The notes below the pieces were generated by a model. It had not been told where the DNA came from. It saw nothing but the letters and a program-made list of their open reading frames with translations, and did not search any database. From Aureococcus anophagefferens (lineage: Eukaryota > Sar > Pelagophyceae > Pelagomonadales > Pelagomonadaceae), in contig NW_008705569.1 in NCBI RefSeq assembly GCF_000186865.1, positions 563,307-627,306 of the forward strand: 64,000 nt of DNA, read 5' to 3'. A program made the position numbers and the translations under genes. Below, piece after piece: positions 20,292 through 29,016 of the stretch. Position 1 is the stretch's first letter. Each line of letters opens with the position of its first letter.

Positions 20292-21083
20292 TTAGACCAT
20301 GGACTTGGCCGTGCCGACGGGCGCGGACGCGTCGACCTCCGTGACGGCGACGACCTCGGCGAGTTCGACGCCGCCGACCTCCGTCGCCTCGGCCGTGATT
20401 GGTCCATCGCTTTTTTGTCGTAGCCGGTACGCGATGCCGGTGCCGCCGGCGACGCCGCCGAGGAGCAGCGCGGCGACGACGACGAACGCGACGGTCGCGC
20501 CCGCGTCCGACGCGTCGTCGTCGTCGCCGCCGCCGTCGGCCTCGGCCTCGTCCGGATATTCGCCCTCGGCCTCGTCCTCGTCCTCCGCGTCCGCGGCCGT
20601 CGGGCGCGCGGTCGTCGGCGCGCGCGACGGCGCGGCCGTCGTCGGCGCGCCGCTCGGCGCGGGCACGTCGTAGGAGAAATCCACGTCGACCCAGTATTGC
20701 GCGTCCGTCGCGTCGTACCAGCGCTCCACGACGCCCCTGTCCGGCCAGTGGAAGGCGGACGCGCGGAAGACGAGCTCGTCCTCGTTCCAGACGAGATAGT
20801 CCGGGTCCCAGTCGTAGCACGTCAGCGACACCGTCGAGCCGATGGCCTGGCAGCCGAAGAGGAAGAACTCCTCGAACGTCGGCTGCTCCGTCTCGAGCAC
20901 GACGGCGCTCACCTGCGTCTGGTTCGCGACGCTGAGGAAGCAGTAGGCGTCGCTATCGGAGAAGGCGTCCTCGTCGCGGATGTTGCCACCGTAGAGGTCG
21001 ATGCGCAAATCCACGTAGTTGAAGCGCGCGCAGAGCGAGCTCGACGCGACGCGCCACCAGAGGGCGGCAAGCAGCAGCCGCAT
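20292..21083 (-). CDS. Single-pass membrane protein with extracellular C2-like domain
   Basis: 263 residues. Signal peptide at 1-17, then a C2-like beta-sandwich (about 20-130) with NYVDLRIDLYGGNIRDED, SDSDAYCFLSV and CYDWDPDYLVWNEDEL, giving several Asp residues where C2 domains bind calcium. A Thr/Pro/Ala-rich and then very acidic linker leads to one transmembrane helix (about 205-228) and a cytoplasmic tail. C2 domains facing the secretory lumen are unusual, so the domain call is moderate. Convergent with myosin, 98 bp between stops; divergent from the next gene by 111 bp. Confidence 0.65.
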   Translation of the reverse strand: MRLLLAALWWRVASSSLCARFNYVDLRIDLYGGNIRDEDAFSDSDAYCFLSVANQTQVSAVVLETEQPTFEEFFLFGCQAIGSTVSLTCYDWDPDYLVWNEDELVFRASAFHWPDRGVVERWYDATDAQYWVDVDFSYDVPAPSGAPTTAAPSRAPTTARPTAADAEDEDEAEGEYPDEAEADGGGDDDDASDAGATVAFVVVAALLLGGVAGGTGIAYRLRQKSDGPITAEATEVGGVELAEVVAVTEVDASAPVGTAKSMV

Positions 21084-21194
21084 CGTCGACAGCGCGGAAG
21101 GCCTCGGAAGCAGCCCGATGTGTATGGGAAAGAAGCCGTAGTTTACTTTGGAGAGCCTCTCAACGAACCTGACAGCCCAGCGCCGAGCATCACA

Positions 21195-22094
21195 ATGGTG
21201 GCCCTCGGCCTCGGCCGGCGGCGCCGCGTCGCCGCCGCGGAGCGGCGCGAGGGGAAGAAGAACGCCTTCCACCACGAGCGGCGCGGCCCGCGCAAGAAGG
21301 TGTCGAAGCGCGTCGTGCCCGTCGTTCCGCCCAAGGTGGCCATGAAGGACCGCATCAAGGTCTTCACGGACGAGGAGCTGGCGAAGCTCGCCCCGAAGAA
21401 CAGCAAGCCGCTCCAGGCCCGCGCGGCGGCGACGGTCATCACGCGGCGCTGGAACGACGGCTCGAAGACGAGCGACGACCACGTGTCGCGCGGCGCGATC
21501 GCGCGGCTCGCTTCCGGGCACGCGCCGTGCCGCAAGGACCTGCCGTCGCAGTGGGCGCCGACGAGCCGGCGCCTCGTCGACCACGCGAGGTACCAGGCGC
21601 GGCGCCACCAGCTGCGGCGCGAGCTCCAGGCGTCCCAGTCCGCGGGCGAGCTGCCCGCGGAGCCCGTCGCGAGGAGGCACAGGAAGCCGAGCCACCGCGC
21701 GATCATGGGCGTCGACGACTTCGACCCCGGGGCCATGCCCTTGGACGACCGCAGCACCCAGTCCCACCTCATGGCCTCCAAGGCGTCGCGCCAGCTCCAC
21801 GCGCACCTGCGGTCCGGGCGCGCGGCGAGGGGCATGCCGACGGGCAAGCCCGTGCTGTCGCACGTCGACGCGCCGCCGTCGGGCCACTACGCCACGGCCA
21901 TGGCGCGCCTCGAGGCCCGGGTCGCGGCGCGCCTCGAGGTCGTCGACGAGGCCATCTACAGCCCCGAGAACGCCGCGGCGGCCATGGACAAAGTCGACGG
22001 CCGCCGGAAGAAGAAGAAGAAGAAGAAGCCCATCGGCACGCTCCCCCCGGAGACCAAAACACACAAGCCCCGGCGGCGGCCTAAGAAGCCCTAG
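21195..22094 (+). CDS. Basic protein of unknown function
   Basis: 299 residues, strongly Lys/Arg/His-rich throughout, with clusters at both ends (GLGRRRRVAAAERREGKK, and a poly-Lys run before the stop). The middle has FTDEELAKLAPKNSKPLQARA and SHRAIMGVDDFDPGAMP, which look like genuine protein. No domain recognised; a nucleic-acid-binding or cytoskeletal role is possible but unsupported. Its TAG stop directly abuts the stop of the convergent RUN-like gene. Confidence 0.6.
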   Translation: MVALGLGRRRRVAAAERREGKKNAFHHERRGPRKKVSKRVVPVVPPKVAMKDRIKVFTDEELAKLAPKNSKPLQARAAATVITRRWNDGSKTSDDHVSRGAIARLASGHAPCRKDLPSQWAPTSRRLVDHARYQARRHQLRRELQASQSAGELPAEPVARRHRKPSHRAIMGVDDFDPGAMPLDDRSTQSHLMASKASRQLHAHLRSGRAARGMPTGKPVLSHVDAPPSGHYATAMARLEARVAARLEVVDEAIYSPENAAAAMDKVDGRRKKKKKKKPIGTLPPETKTHKPRRRPKKP

Positions 22095-23991
22095 CTAGAA
22101 GACGAAGTGGGGCGCGCCGTCGTCGCCGAAGACGCGGCGGACGGCCTCCTCGAGGTCGCCGAAGGCCGCCGCGTCCGCGAGTTGCCGCGCGGCCGCGTGG
22201 CTCGCCGCGTCGTCGGGCGGGTCGTCGCGGAGCTCCGCCAAAGCCCAGCCCGCGGCGTTCGCCGTCGCCGCGGCTTTGGCGAGCGCGACGTCGTGGAAGC
22301 GCCGCGCGTCCATCGCCGCGACGCGGAACCGCGCGGTCCGCGTCCGCAGCAGCGGCCGCCGCTGCCGCTTCAGCCGGCACGTCAGAAACACGGCCGCGTC
22401 GCCGCGCACGACGGCCCAGCGCTCGCGCACGGGGCCCAACGCCCGGTCCGCGCCCGCGACGGCGTCCGCCGCGGCCCAGACCTCGGGCCCCGTGGCGACG
22501 TCGTACCGCCCCGAGTCCGCGGCCGGCGGCGGCGGTGGCGCCGCGGGCGCCTCGCCGCCGTCCGCGGAGCTGTCGTCGTCGTCGTCCTCCTCCTCGAGGG
22601 GCGACGCCGGCGGCGACAGCGACGACGGCCGGAAGAGCGAGCTGCCGTCGTCGGCCGCCTCGAAGGCCCACGTCAGCTTCCGGCTCCTCGACTGCCACTG
22701 GAGCACGACGACCTGGAAAGGAAATATGTTTTGCACGCATGTTTTTGCACGATGTTGACATAGCGTCTCTAATATCTAAAAGGAACTTGCCGAGAGACAA
22801 CGATCCATCCAAAAATCAGCCGAAACGACTTCGATGTGACCGAGCTCGAGAGGTTTGAAGTTTTTGCTGGACAGGGCCATTCCACTGGTTGTTTCCGGCA
22901 CAGACGACGACGTGGTCGTCGGGCCCGTCCCGGAGGCGCACCTCGCAGTCCATGCCCCGCGCGCGCGACGCGCCCGTGGACACCCACGCGCCCACGCCGT
23001 CGATCTCGACGGACCGCCACGGCGCGGCGGCCGCGTCGAGCGCCGCGGCCGCGGCCGTCTTCGCGCCGAAGCGCCGCAGCGCCGCGAGCGCGCGCGGTGA
23101 CGGCCACGCCGCCGGCGGCGGCGCGTCGCCCGACGCCGTGCGCGACCGGGCCGTGCGCGCGGACCGCACGGACGCGGGGCCCCGGTCCGCGACGCGCGAC
23201 GGCCCCGTCGCCGTCGACGCGGCCTCGTCGTCCACCTCGGGCGCCTCCGCGGCCGCGGCGGCGGGCGCGGCCGCGTCGCGGAGGCGCTCGACGGCGTGGC
23301 GCGCGTGGCGCAGCTGGAACGCGACGCCCGCGGCCTCGAGCGCGGTTAACGCGTCCGCGGCGCGCGCCGCGGACGGAGCGTCGAGGAGCAGCGCGCCGCT
23401 TTCGTAGTGGAGCACGGCGCCCTGGGCGGACCGGAGCGGGGGCGCCGCCTCGACGCACAGACACCGCAGCGCGAAGCCGAGGACGGACCGGTTCAGCAGC
23501 TCCAGCAAGACGAGGCGCCCGCGGCCCCAGCCGATTGTTTCGAGCCAGGGCGCGACGGCCGCGTCTTTCGCTTTCGCGCAGGCGACGAGCACGGCGTCCT
23601 GGGCCTCGCGCCGCTCCTCGAGGCGCGCGCACGCGCGCGCGGCATCCAGCAGAAAGGGGCCGAAGCCCCCGTCGGACCGCGCGACGCGGTGCCGGAGCGC
23701 GGCCTCGACGGCCTCGACGAGCCGAAGCGCCGCGCCGTCGCCGTTGCGGTACGCGGCGCCGCGGTGCGCGCGCCGCGCGGCGTCCGCCGCGGCCTCCAGG
23801 GCCTCGAGCAGGCGGCGCCGCTCGTCGTCGACGCGGCGGTTCGCCGACTCGGCCGCGGCCGCGGCCGCCGCCTCCCCGGGCGCCGTGACGGGCTCGCCGT
23901 CGAACGCGAGCGCGCTGCGGCGCCGGAGGCTCGCGAGGGCCTCGGCGAGCGCGCGCGAGCCTACAAAAGGTTGCGGGTCGTTGCGATTCAT
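22095..23991 (-). CDS. RUN-domain-like protein
   Basis: Two exons on the minus strand, 23991-22912 and 22712-22095 (565 residues), separated by an introner. The N-terminal 200 residues resemble a RUN domain: LVEAVEAALRHRVARSDGGF, then GWGRGRLVLLELLNRSVLG at the position of the conserved RGRxW-LRxAL helix. RUN proteins bind small Rab/Rap GTPases. The second half is Ala/Pro-rich with an acidic stretch, then a Trp-containing segment (RYDVATGPEVWAAADAV). Joining the exons gives GPDDHVVVLQWQ in frame. The start codon overlaps the stop of the upstream minus-strand gene (ATGA). The RUN call is tentative. Confidence 0.65.
22713..22903 (-). mobile_element. Introner B1 (intron of the RUN-like gene)
   Basis: 191-bp divergent copy. 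Duplication GTCGTCGT (read on the minus strand) at 22911-22904 and 22712-22705. Intron 22911-22713 is GT-AG. The core GGCTGATTTTTGGA is present in sense. The outer ends match poorly (CTGTGCCGG against CTGGAAAGG), suggesting age or a hybrid; its length is closer to family A. Confidence 0.85.
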
Positions 23992-24359
23992 AGGTCGCGG
24001 GGCGCTCGAAAGAGAGGTGTGTGTTTCGGGGGCATTCCGCGCCGGCGGTCGCCCGCGGCGCGCGCGCGCGCGACGTCGACGGCGCGCAGGTCCTTGGCCA
24101 CGTCGAGCTTCACGCTCAGCCGCCGCGCCTCGACCTCGGACTGCTGGGCCCGCTCCTTGACGCGGCAGAGCTCGCCGAAGAGGTAGTTGTTCCCGCCGGC
24201 CTCGGGGGCGCGCTCGGCCTGGGCCTGGAGCTTGTCGAGCTCGGCCTGGCGCTCCGCGGCGAGCGCCTCGGCGGCCGCGAGGTTCCTGGACAGCGTCTCG
24301 TGGTCGCGCAGCAGCTCCCGCGTGTACTTCTTGAGCTCCTTGGCCTTGGCCGCGTCCAT
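23988..24359 (-). CDS. Small coiled-coil protein
   Basis: 123 residues, beginning MDAAKAKELKKYTRELLRD and helical to about residue 85 with heptad-like Leu/Ala spacing, then a short basic tail. No family recognised. The last four bases of the gene, ATGA, include the start codon of the following RUN-like gene. That is odd for a eukaryote and may mean the true 3' end is spliced elsewhere. Confidence 0.5.
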   Translation of the reverse strand: MDAAKAKELKKYTRELLRDHETLSRNLAAAEALAAERQAELDKLQAQAERAPEAGGNNYLFGELCRVKERAQQSEVEARRLSVKLDVAKDLRAVDVARARAAGDRRRGMPPKHTPLFRAPRDL

Positions 24360-24553
24360 GGGGCTCCCCTTTCCCTTCTCTTCACGCGGTCATCATCATT
24401 CGCAGCGCTCCTTCACCTTCATCATCGGCGCGCGGCGCCGACCTGTCGAGCTGGCAAAGCTCTCCCTAGGCCCTGCTCGTCGTCGTCGTCGCCCGCCGCG
24501 CGCCGTCCGCCGCGCGCGCCGTACGCAGCGCCGTCGCCGGCACCGGTCGCAGC

Positions 24554-24847
24554 ATGTCCGTCATCAGCGACCCGGGCCGCGACTCGCGCCTCACCTGGAG
24601 CAAGCACGCCGAGTACGAGGCGCGCAAGGAGCTCAGCGCCATCGCGACGAAGAAGTGCGACGCGCACCTCGCGGCCTTCAGCCGCTGCGCCCAGGAGCAG
24701 AACCTCATGGTCGTCTTCAACTGCCGCGAGGAGAACCGGAAGATGAACGCGTGCCTGAGCCAGTACACGAACGAGGCCGCGTTCGAGGAGTACAAGCTCC
24801 GGCGGAGCATCGAGCTCGCGAAGCAGGGCAAGAAGGGCGGCGCGTGA
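24554..24847 (+). CDS. CMC1-like twin CX9C mitochondrial protein
   Basis: 97 residues with a perfect twin CX9C motif: C35-x9-C45 and C57-x9-C67, embedded in HLAAFSRCAQEQNLMVVFNC and ENRKMNACLSQY. This is the CMC1/CMC2 signature (CHCH fold). These proteins are imported by Mia40 into the intermembrane space and assist cytochrome c oxidase assembly. No N-terminal presequence, as expected for the Mia40 route. Single exon. Confidence 0.88.
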   Translation: MSVISDPGRDSRLTWSKHAEYEARKELSAIATKKCDAHLAAFSRCAQEQNLMVVFNCREENRKMNACLSQYTNEAAFEEYKLRRSIELAKQGKKGGA

Positions 24848-24879
24848 CGCGCCCTAACGCTTTTGGTGCGTCGTCTATG

Positions 24880-25078
24880 ATGTGGGTCGCGCGCGCGGCC
24901 CGGAGCGACGGCGCGGGCGCCCGGAGCGTCCGGTTCGATCTCCGGGCGCGGGCGCCCGGAGCGTCCGGGTGAGAGCGTCCGGTGGAGTCCAGTGCGTCGC
25001 CCGGGAGCGTCGGGTTACGGTCGCGGGCGCGTGTGTCGGCGCGGGGCGGGGAGCGAAGCGGCGGAGCGGGGCGGCCCC
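24880..25078. repeat. GC-rich direct repeats between CMC1 and the ABC gene
   Basis: The motif GCGCGGGCGCCCGGAGCGTC occurs twice (near 24913 and 24945), followed by further GAGCGTC variants to about 25010. No coding frame is credible. Confidence 0.5.
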
Positions 25079-26046
25079 CTAGGCCTTGTAGGAGAGCATG
25101 CGGCCCGGGTTGAAGCCGCCGCCGCGGTCCGTGGACAGCGTGTTCGGGTTCTTCATGTCGTTGGCGGCGTCGCCGTCCTCGCCCTCCGTCGCCGGGCCGA
25201 ACTCGGCGAGCTCCGCGCGGAGCCACGTCGTCGCGATCTTGAGGAGCGGCGACGGGTGGCCCTCCTTGCGGAGTTTCGTGTAGAGGTCCAAATCCTTCAT
25301 CTCGCCCTGCCAGCCCGTCTTGCCGAAGCGGTTCAGGTAGTGGATGTGCGTCGGCCAGTCGTCCAACCCGTCGAAGATGTGCGTCGCGTAGAGCACCGTC
25401 GCGCCCCGCACCTCGCACTCCTTCTGGAGCCACAGGAGCAGATCCTGGCGGACGATGACGTCGAGGCACGTCGTCACCTCGTCCAACAGCAGGATGTCGA
25501 AGGCCGCACGAGCCCGAGCAGGAGCTGCACGCGCCGCCGCTGGCCGTCGGACACGCGGTGCATGCGCCACTCCGGGTCCACGCCCAGGATCTTCACGAGC
25601 TCGTCGCGGCGCTCGGGGTGCGCGTCCTGCAGTTTCCGCATCATGCCGCCGACCCTAATGTCGGCCTGGAGCGGGCAGCCGTAGCCGGCGAAGGCCACCG
25701 TGCGCATGCCCCACTGCGTGTCGAGGAACGCGCGCGTGAGGTTGAGCTTGAGGTCGCGGAACGGGTCCGTGCCCATGACCTTCACGTTGTCGCCGCTCAC
25801 GAGGTGCTTGCCCGCGAGCAGCTTCAGCAGCGTCGACTTGCCGCTGCCGTTGGCGCCGAGGAGGAGGCACCGGCTCCCGGGCTTGAGCTGCATGGAGAAG
25901 CCGTTGAGCACCATGCGCGCCTCGTCCGTCGGCAGCGACTGCGGGTAGGCGAAGTCGAGGCGGTCGATCTCGACGGCGTACTCGGCCTGGCCGATCATCG
26001 TCGGGTTGCTCGGGTTACCCACGACCATCTTCGTCGGCTTGCACAT
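25079..26046 (-). CDS. CAF16-type soluble ABC ATPase with a one-base frameshift
   Basis: Two minus-strand frames, 26046-25502 and 25501-25079, together encode a complete CAF16/ABCI-type protein of about 320 residues. The first has GANGSGKSTLLKLLAG (Walker A) and the variant signature RVSDGQRRRVQL. The second has FDILLLDEVTTCLDV (Walker B) and YATHIFDGLDDWPTH (H-loop), which fit this family closely. The frames fail to meet by one missing base at about 25502-25503 (CGG CC_ TTC GAC), and I found no splice solution. A sequencing or assembly deletion is likelier than a real break, because both sides are well conserved. Members lack membrane domains; yeast Caf16 associates with the CCR4-NOT complex. 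Confidence 0.8.
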
Positions 26047-26198
26047 CGGTACTCGAGTGCGCGGGTAGTGCGGGTAGGAGGTCGAGTTTTGCGGCGCGTC
26101 GTACGAGGCTGCTGCAGGTATGACGCTGCCGCCAGCACAGAGCTGCCCCCGCCGCAGCAACCTTGACCGCAACGCTCGACGCTGCCCCTCCCGCACCG

Positions 26199-27032
26199 AT
26201 GGCAGCACTTTCTTCTCTCGAGGACGTGCCCCCGACCTTCACGCCGGCGCTCCAGCGCGCGGCGGTCTCCGCGTCGGCGACCCTCGAGTACGTCGCGCGC
26301 AACGCGCTGGCGTCGGTCTACGCCGTGCGGCTGCCCCCGGGCTGCGTCGGCGTCGACCTCAAGTTCCGCAACGAGACGCGCCCCGCCGGGCGCGTCGAGG
26401 TCGCCATGGTGCGCGGCGGCCCCGCGGCCGCGGGCGTGCGCGTCGGCGACGTCGTGCTCGCCTTCGGCGGCGCGCCGCTGCCCAAGGGCGCGTCCGCGGT
26501 CGAGCTCGAGGACGTCGTCTCGGAGCGCGACGACGCGCGCGAGGCCGTGCCCGCGGTGCTCGTCGCCTGGCGCAACGAGGGCCGGTTCGCCCTCGGCGCG
26601 GAGAGCGACGCGGCGGCGGCCTGGCGCGGCGACGACGTCGTCGCGGAGTTCCCCGCCGGCGGCGGCGGCGGGGGATGCCGCGCGTCGCTCGCGCGCTGGG
26701 CCGCGACGGGCGGCGCGGGGCCCGGCGGCGCGCCCCTCGTCGTCCTCGCGCGGCCGCTGCGGGCCCTCGAGGCGGGCCTCGTGCTCGTCGCCGTCAACCA
26801 CGAGCCCCTGCCCGACGGGCTGCCCGTCGCCGAGCTCGCGGCGCGGCTCGGCCACTACGAGCGCGTCGGCCCCGTGACGCTCACGCTGCGGCGCCTGGGG
26901 AGCCGCAAGACGCGCGCGGCGCTGCTCCGCCACGTCGGCGCGGACGCGGGGCGGAGGCACGCGGACTCGCCGCGCGCGCCGCCGTGGTGGCTCGGGTTCC
27001 TGTCGTCCTGCGACCTGACCTGGTGCGCGTAA
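26199..27032 (+). CDS. Protein with two PDZ-like domains
   Basis: 277 residues from the ATG at 26199. The first PDZ-like unit (about 45-120) includes VRGGPAAAGVRVGDVVLAFG; the second (about 190-245) includes LEAGLVLVAVNHEPLPDG and GPVTLTLRRLG. Both show the hydrophobic-Gly-Asp/Ala-x-hydrophobic core after the helix-entry glycines. No protease, kinase or membrane domain accompanies them, so this looks like a scaffold. Divergent from the ABC gene with 152 bp between starts. Confidence 0.65.
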   Translation: MAALSSLEDVPPTFTPALQRAAVSASATLEYVARNALASVYAVRLPPGCVGVDLKFRNETRPAGRVEVAMVRGGPAAAGVRVGDVVLAFGGAPLPKGASAVELEDVVSERDDAREAVPAVLVAWRNEGRFALGAESDAAAAWRGDDVVAEFPAGGGGGGCRASLARWAATGGAGPGGAPLVVLARPLRALEAGLVLVAVNHEPLPDGLPVAELAARLGHYERVGPVTLTLRRLGSRKTRAALLRHVGADAGRRHADSPRAPPWWLGFLSSCDLTWCA

Positions 27033-28021
27033 GCTTCTGCCGTTGGTTTTCTTTTCTAGTGCCCTCCCATATGTCTCTTTGGTAGGGACAAATTCGCCAT
27101 TACACAATTAAAGTTTAGCCTTGCAATATTTTGTTGAAGAAATGTTGAAGAACAATCCCGCCGGGGTATTTGCTCTGAGTTTGTCCCCTGTTGAAGCGGC
27201 ACAGTGCAGCAAAAGCCGTCGTTGCATGGGCTTTTTCTTCGCGGCGCTCGCGATGGCGTCTGAGCGTTATGCGCCGGGATCGGCAGTGGGGAAGGTGTCT
27301 CGCTACCTCCGCAAACACCTTCGTTCGCTCGTCGACCCACCATGACGCGGATCCAGCCAATGTCCGGAGGCAGCGACCGTCCGGAAGCCGTCGAACCCGA
27401 CGTCGGTCGGCTCGAGGTCCCGAGGGGCAGCCCGGGGCGCCTGGGGTGGGGCCTCACCTCAGGACATGGTCTGGACCCGACCCTATCATGGTATGGAACG
27501 GATCGAGACCATGTCCGGCGGCTGGGGCAGCCCCAGACACCCCACGGCCACCGTCGGGACGAAACGCCGCCGGAGCTCGGCCCGGTGGACTCGACGATTT
27601 CGGGCTCCCCCGACGAACCCGCCGCCTTGGACGCGACGGGGTCGATGACGAACGATCTCCGCTGCTGCGATGGCTCGAAAACTATCTTAGAGAGGTCGCG
27701 AGGGGGCAGCGCGTCCCTTCCCACCCACTCTACCTCCCCGTTCCAGTCGCCACGCGGTCGTATGAGCGTCGCGTCTTCGCATGTGCCTCACCCTCGTCCT
27801 TGCGGCCCTCGCAGCTGCTGGGATCGTTGCACAATTCTGCATATTCGCGGAGCGGCGGGCCCTCAAAGACGGCCATCCCATCGCAGCGCGCCGCCAAAAC
27901 GCTGCACAATGTCGATCATGAAGCACGGAGGACATTCGATCGACTTTACCCCGGCGGGAATCGCAGCCCGGAGTCTGGCTGAGACGATCGCCCGCGGTGT
28001 CTCATCGACACCGCGCTTCCG
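27033..28021. other. Long intergenic stretch, lower GC, no convincing gene
   Basis: About 1 kb with an AT-richer start (27040-27170). Overlapping frames on both strands (for example 27342-28097 plus and 27056-27724 minus) have no recognisable composition or motif and coincide with one another, so I treat them as chance. The 3' part should contain the promoter of the trefoil gene. Confidence 0.4.
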
Positions 28022-28780
28022 ATGTCCATGTCGCTGCTGGGTCGTGCGCTTCTCGTTCTCGCCGTCTCGCTTAGAGGCGATGCGGGTGTTACTGTGAACA
28101 CGACGGCTGGCCCGGGGTTGGCACTTGGTTCGGCCATGAACTCCCATGTAAATGTTACCGGTTCTGCTGGTTGTTCTCCGTCGACCCCGGACGCTGATAA
28201 GGTCGACTGCATGGGTCCGCCCGGCGCAGACCGGGACACGTGCCTCAGCAACGGCTGCTGCTTCGACCAGGCTGGTACCGCGGCCGAACCGCGAAGATTG
28301 CCGGATGGCAGCGACGTCCCCTGGTGCTTCAGAGATCCGAGTGCGTGCAAGAAAAAAGGGGAGCTATGCGCCCCCTGGGATGATGTCAAATGTTGCAGCG
28401 GCCTCAGTTGCGAACGTGACAGGCCAACGCATTATGTGTGCATGGCACTTGGTTCGGAAATGAACTCCCATGTAAATGTTACCGGTTCTGCTGGTTGTTC
28501 TCCGTCGACCCCGGACGCTGATAAGGTCGACTGCATGGGTCCGCCCGGCGCAGACCGGGACACGTGCCTCAGCAACGCGAACTGCTGCTTCGACCAGGCT
28601 GGCACCGCGGCCGAACCGCGAAGATTGCCGGACGGCAGCGACGTCCCCTGGTGCTTCAGAGATCCGAGTCAGTGCGGGAAAGAAGGCGCTTCGTGCGAAG
28701 GGGGGCGGGTCACATGTTGCAGCGGCCTCAGGTGCGAAAATCGCGCAGCAAGTTGGAACTTTTGCTATCCCATCGGGTAG
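28022..28780 (+). CDS. Secreted protein with two trefoil plus cystine-knot-like modules
   Basis: 252 residues with a signal peptide (1-22). Each of two modules contains a P-type trefoil-like domain (C-x-PSTPDADKVDCMGPPG, then C-LSNGCCFD and DVPWCF) followed by a six-cysteine block with C-x6-C-x-CC-x4-C-x-C spacing (CKKKGELCAPWDDVKCC in the first). The second pattern is that of inhibitor-cystine-knot peptides and also of small lectin or hormone-like domains; no activity can be inferred. Trefoil domains often bind glycans. The two modules are almost identical in DNA (period 324 bp) except in the knot block. No transmembrane segment or anchor. Confidence 0.75.
   Translation: MSMSLLGRALLVLAVSLRGDAGVTVNTTAGPGLALGSAMNSHVNVTGSAGCSPSTPDADKVDCMGPPGADRDTCLSNGCCFDQAGTAAEPRRLPDGSDVPWCFRDPSACKKKGELCAPWDDVKCCSGLSCERDRPTHYVCMALGSEMNSHVNVTGSAGCSPSTPDADKVDCMGPPGADRDTCLSNANCCFDQAGTAAEPRRLPDGSDVPWCFRDPSQCGKEGASCEGGRVTCCSGLRCENRAASWNFCYPIG
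28136..28680 (+). repeat. 324-bp tandem duplication within the trefoil gene
   Basis: Bases from about 28136-28355 recur at about 28460-28680 with very few changes. The intervening six-cysteine coding block differs much more between copies. This suggests recent duplication or gene conversion of the trefoil part. Confidence 0.8.
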
Positions 28781-29016
28781 CGTGGCGGAAAACCTTTAGC
28801 ACCGGTGCTACCAAGTGGTATTTTGTCGCAGTCTAGGACCATTAATGCTTCGTGGTCAACCGACCTTTCTTATCAAAATTTCGCGGCTGGGAGGCGCGGC
28901 GATCGGGCGTCCCCGGCTACGGCAACTTGATGTTCAAGTACCAGTGGCTTGAAGCAAACAGAAGGCGATGTTCGAGCATCGAGGCTTTCGGCGCTGACGG
29001 AGCGTGAGGCTTCGGC

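Noticed and set aside
27342..28097. 251-codon plus-strand frame, and a 222-codon minus frame at 27056-27724
   Set aside because: They overlap each other, show no domain or host-like composition, and run into the trefoil gene in another frame.
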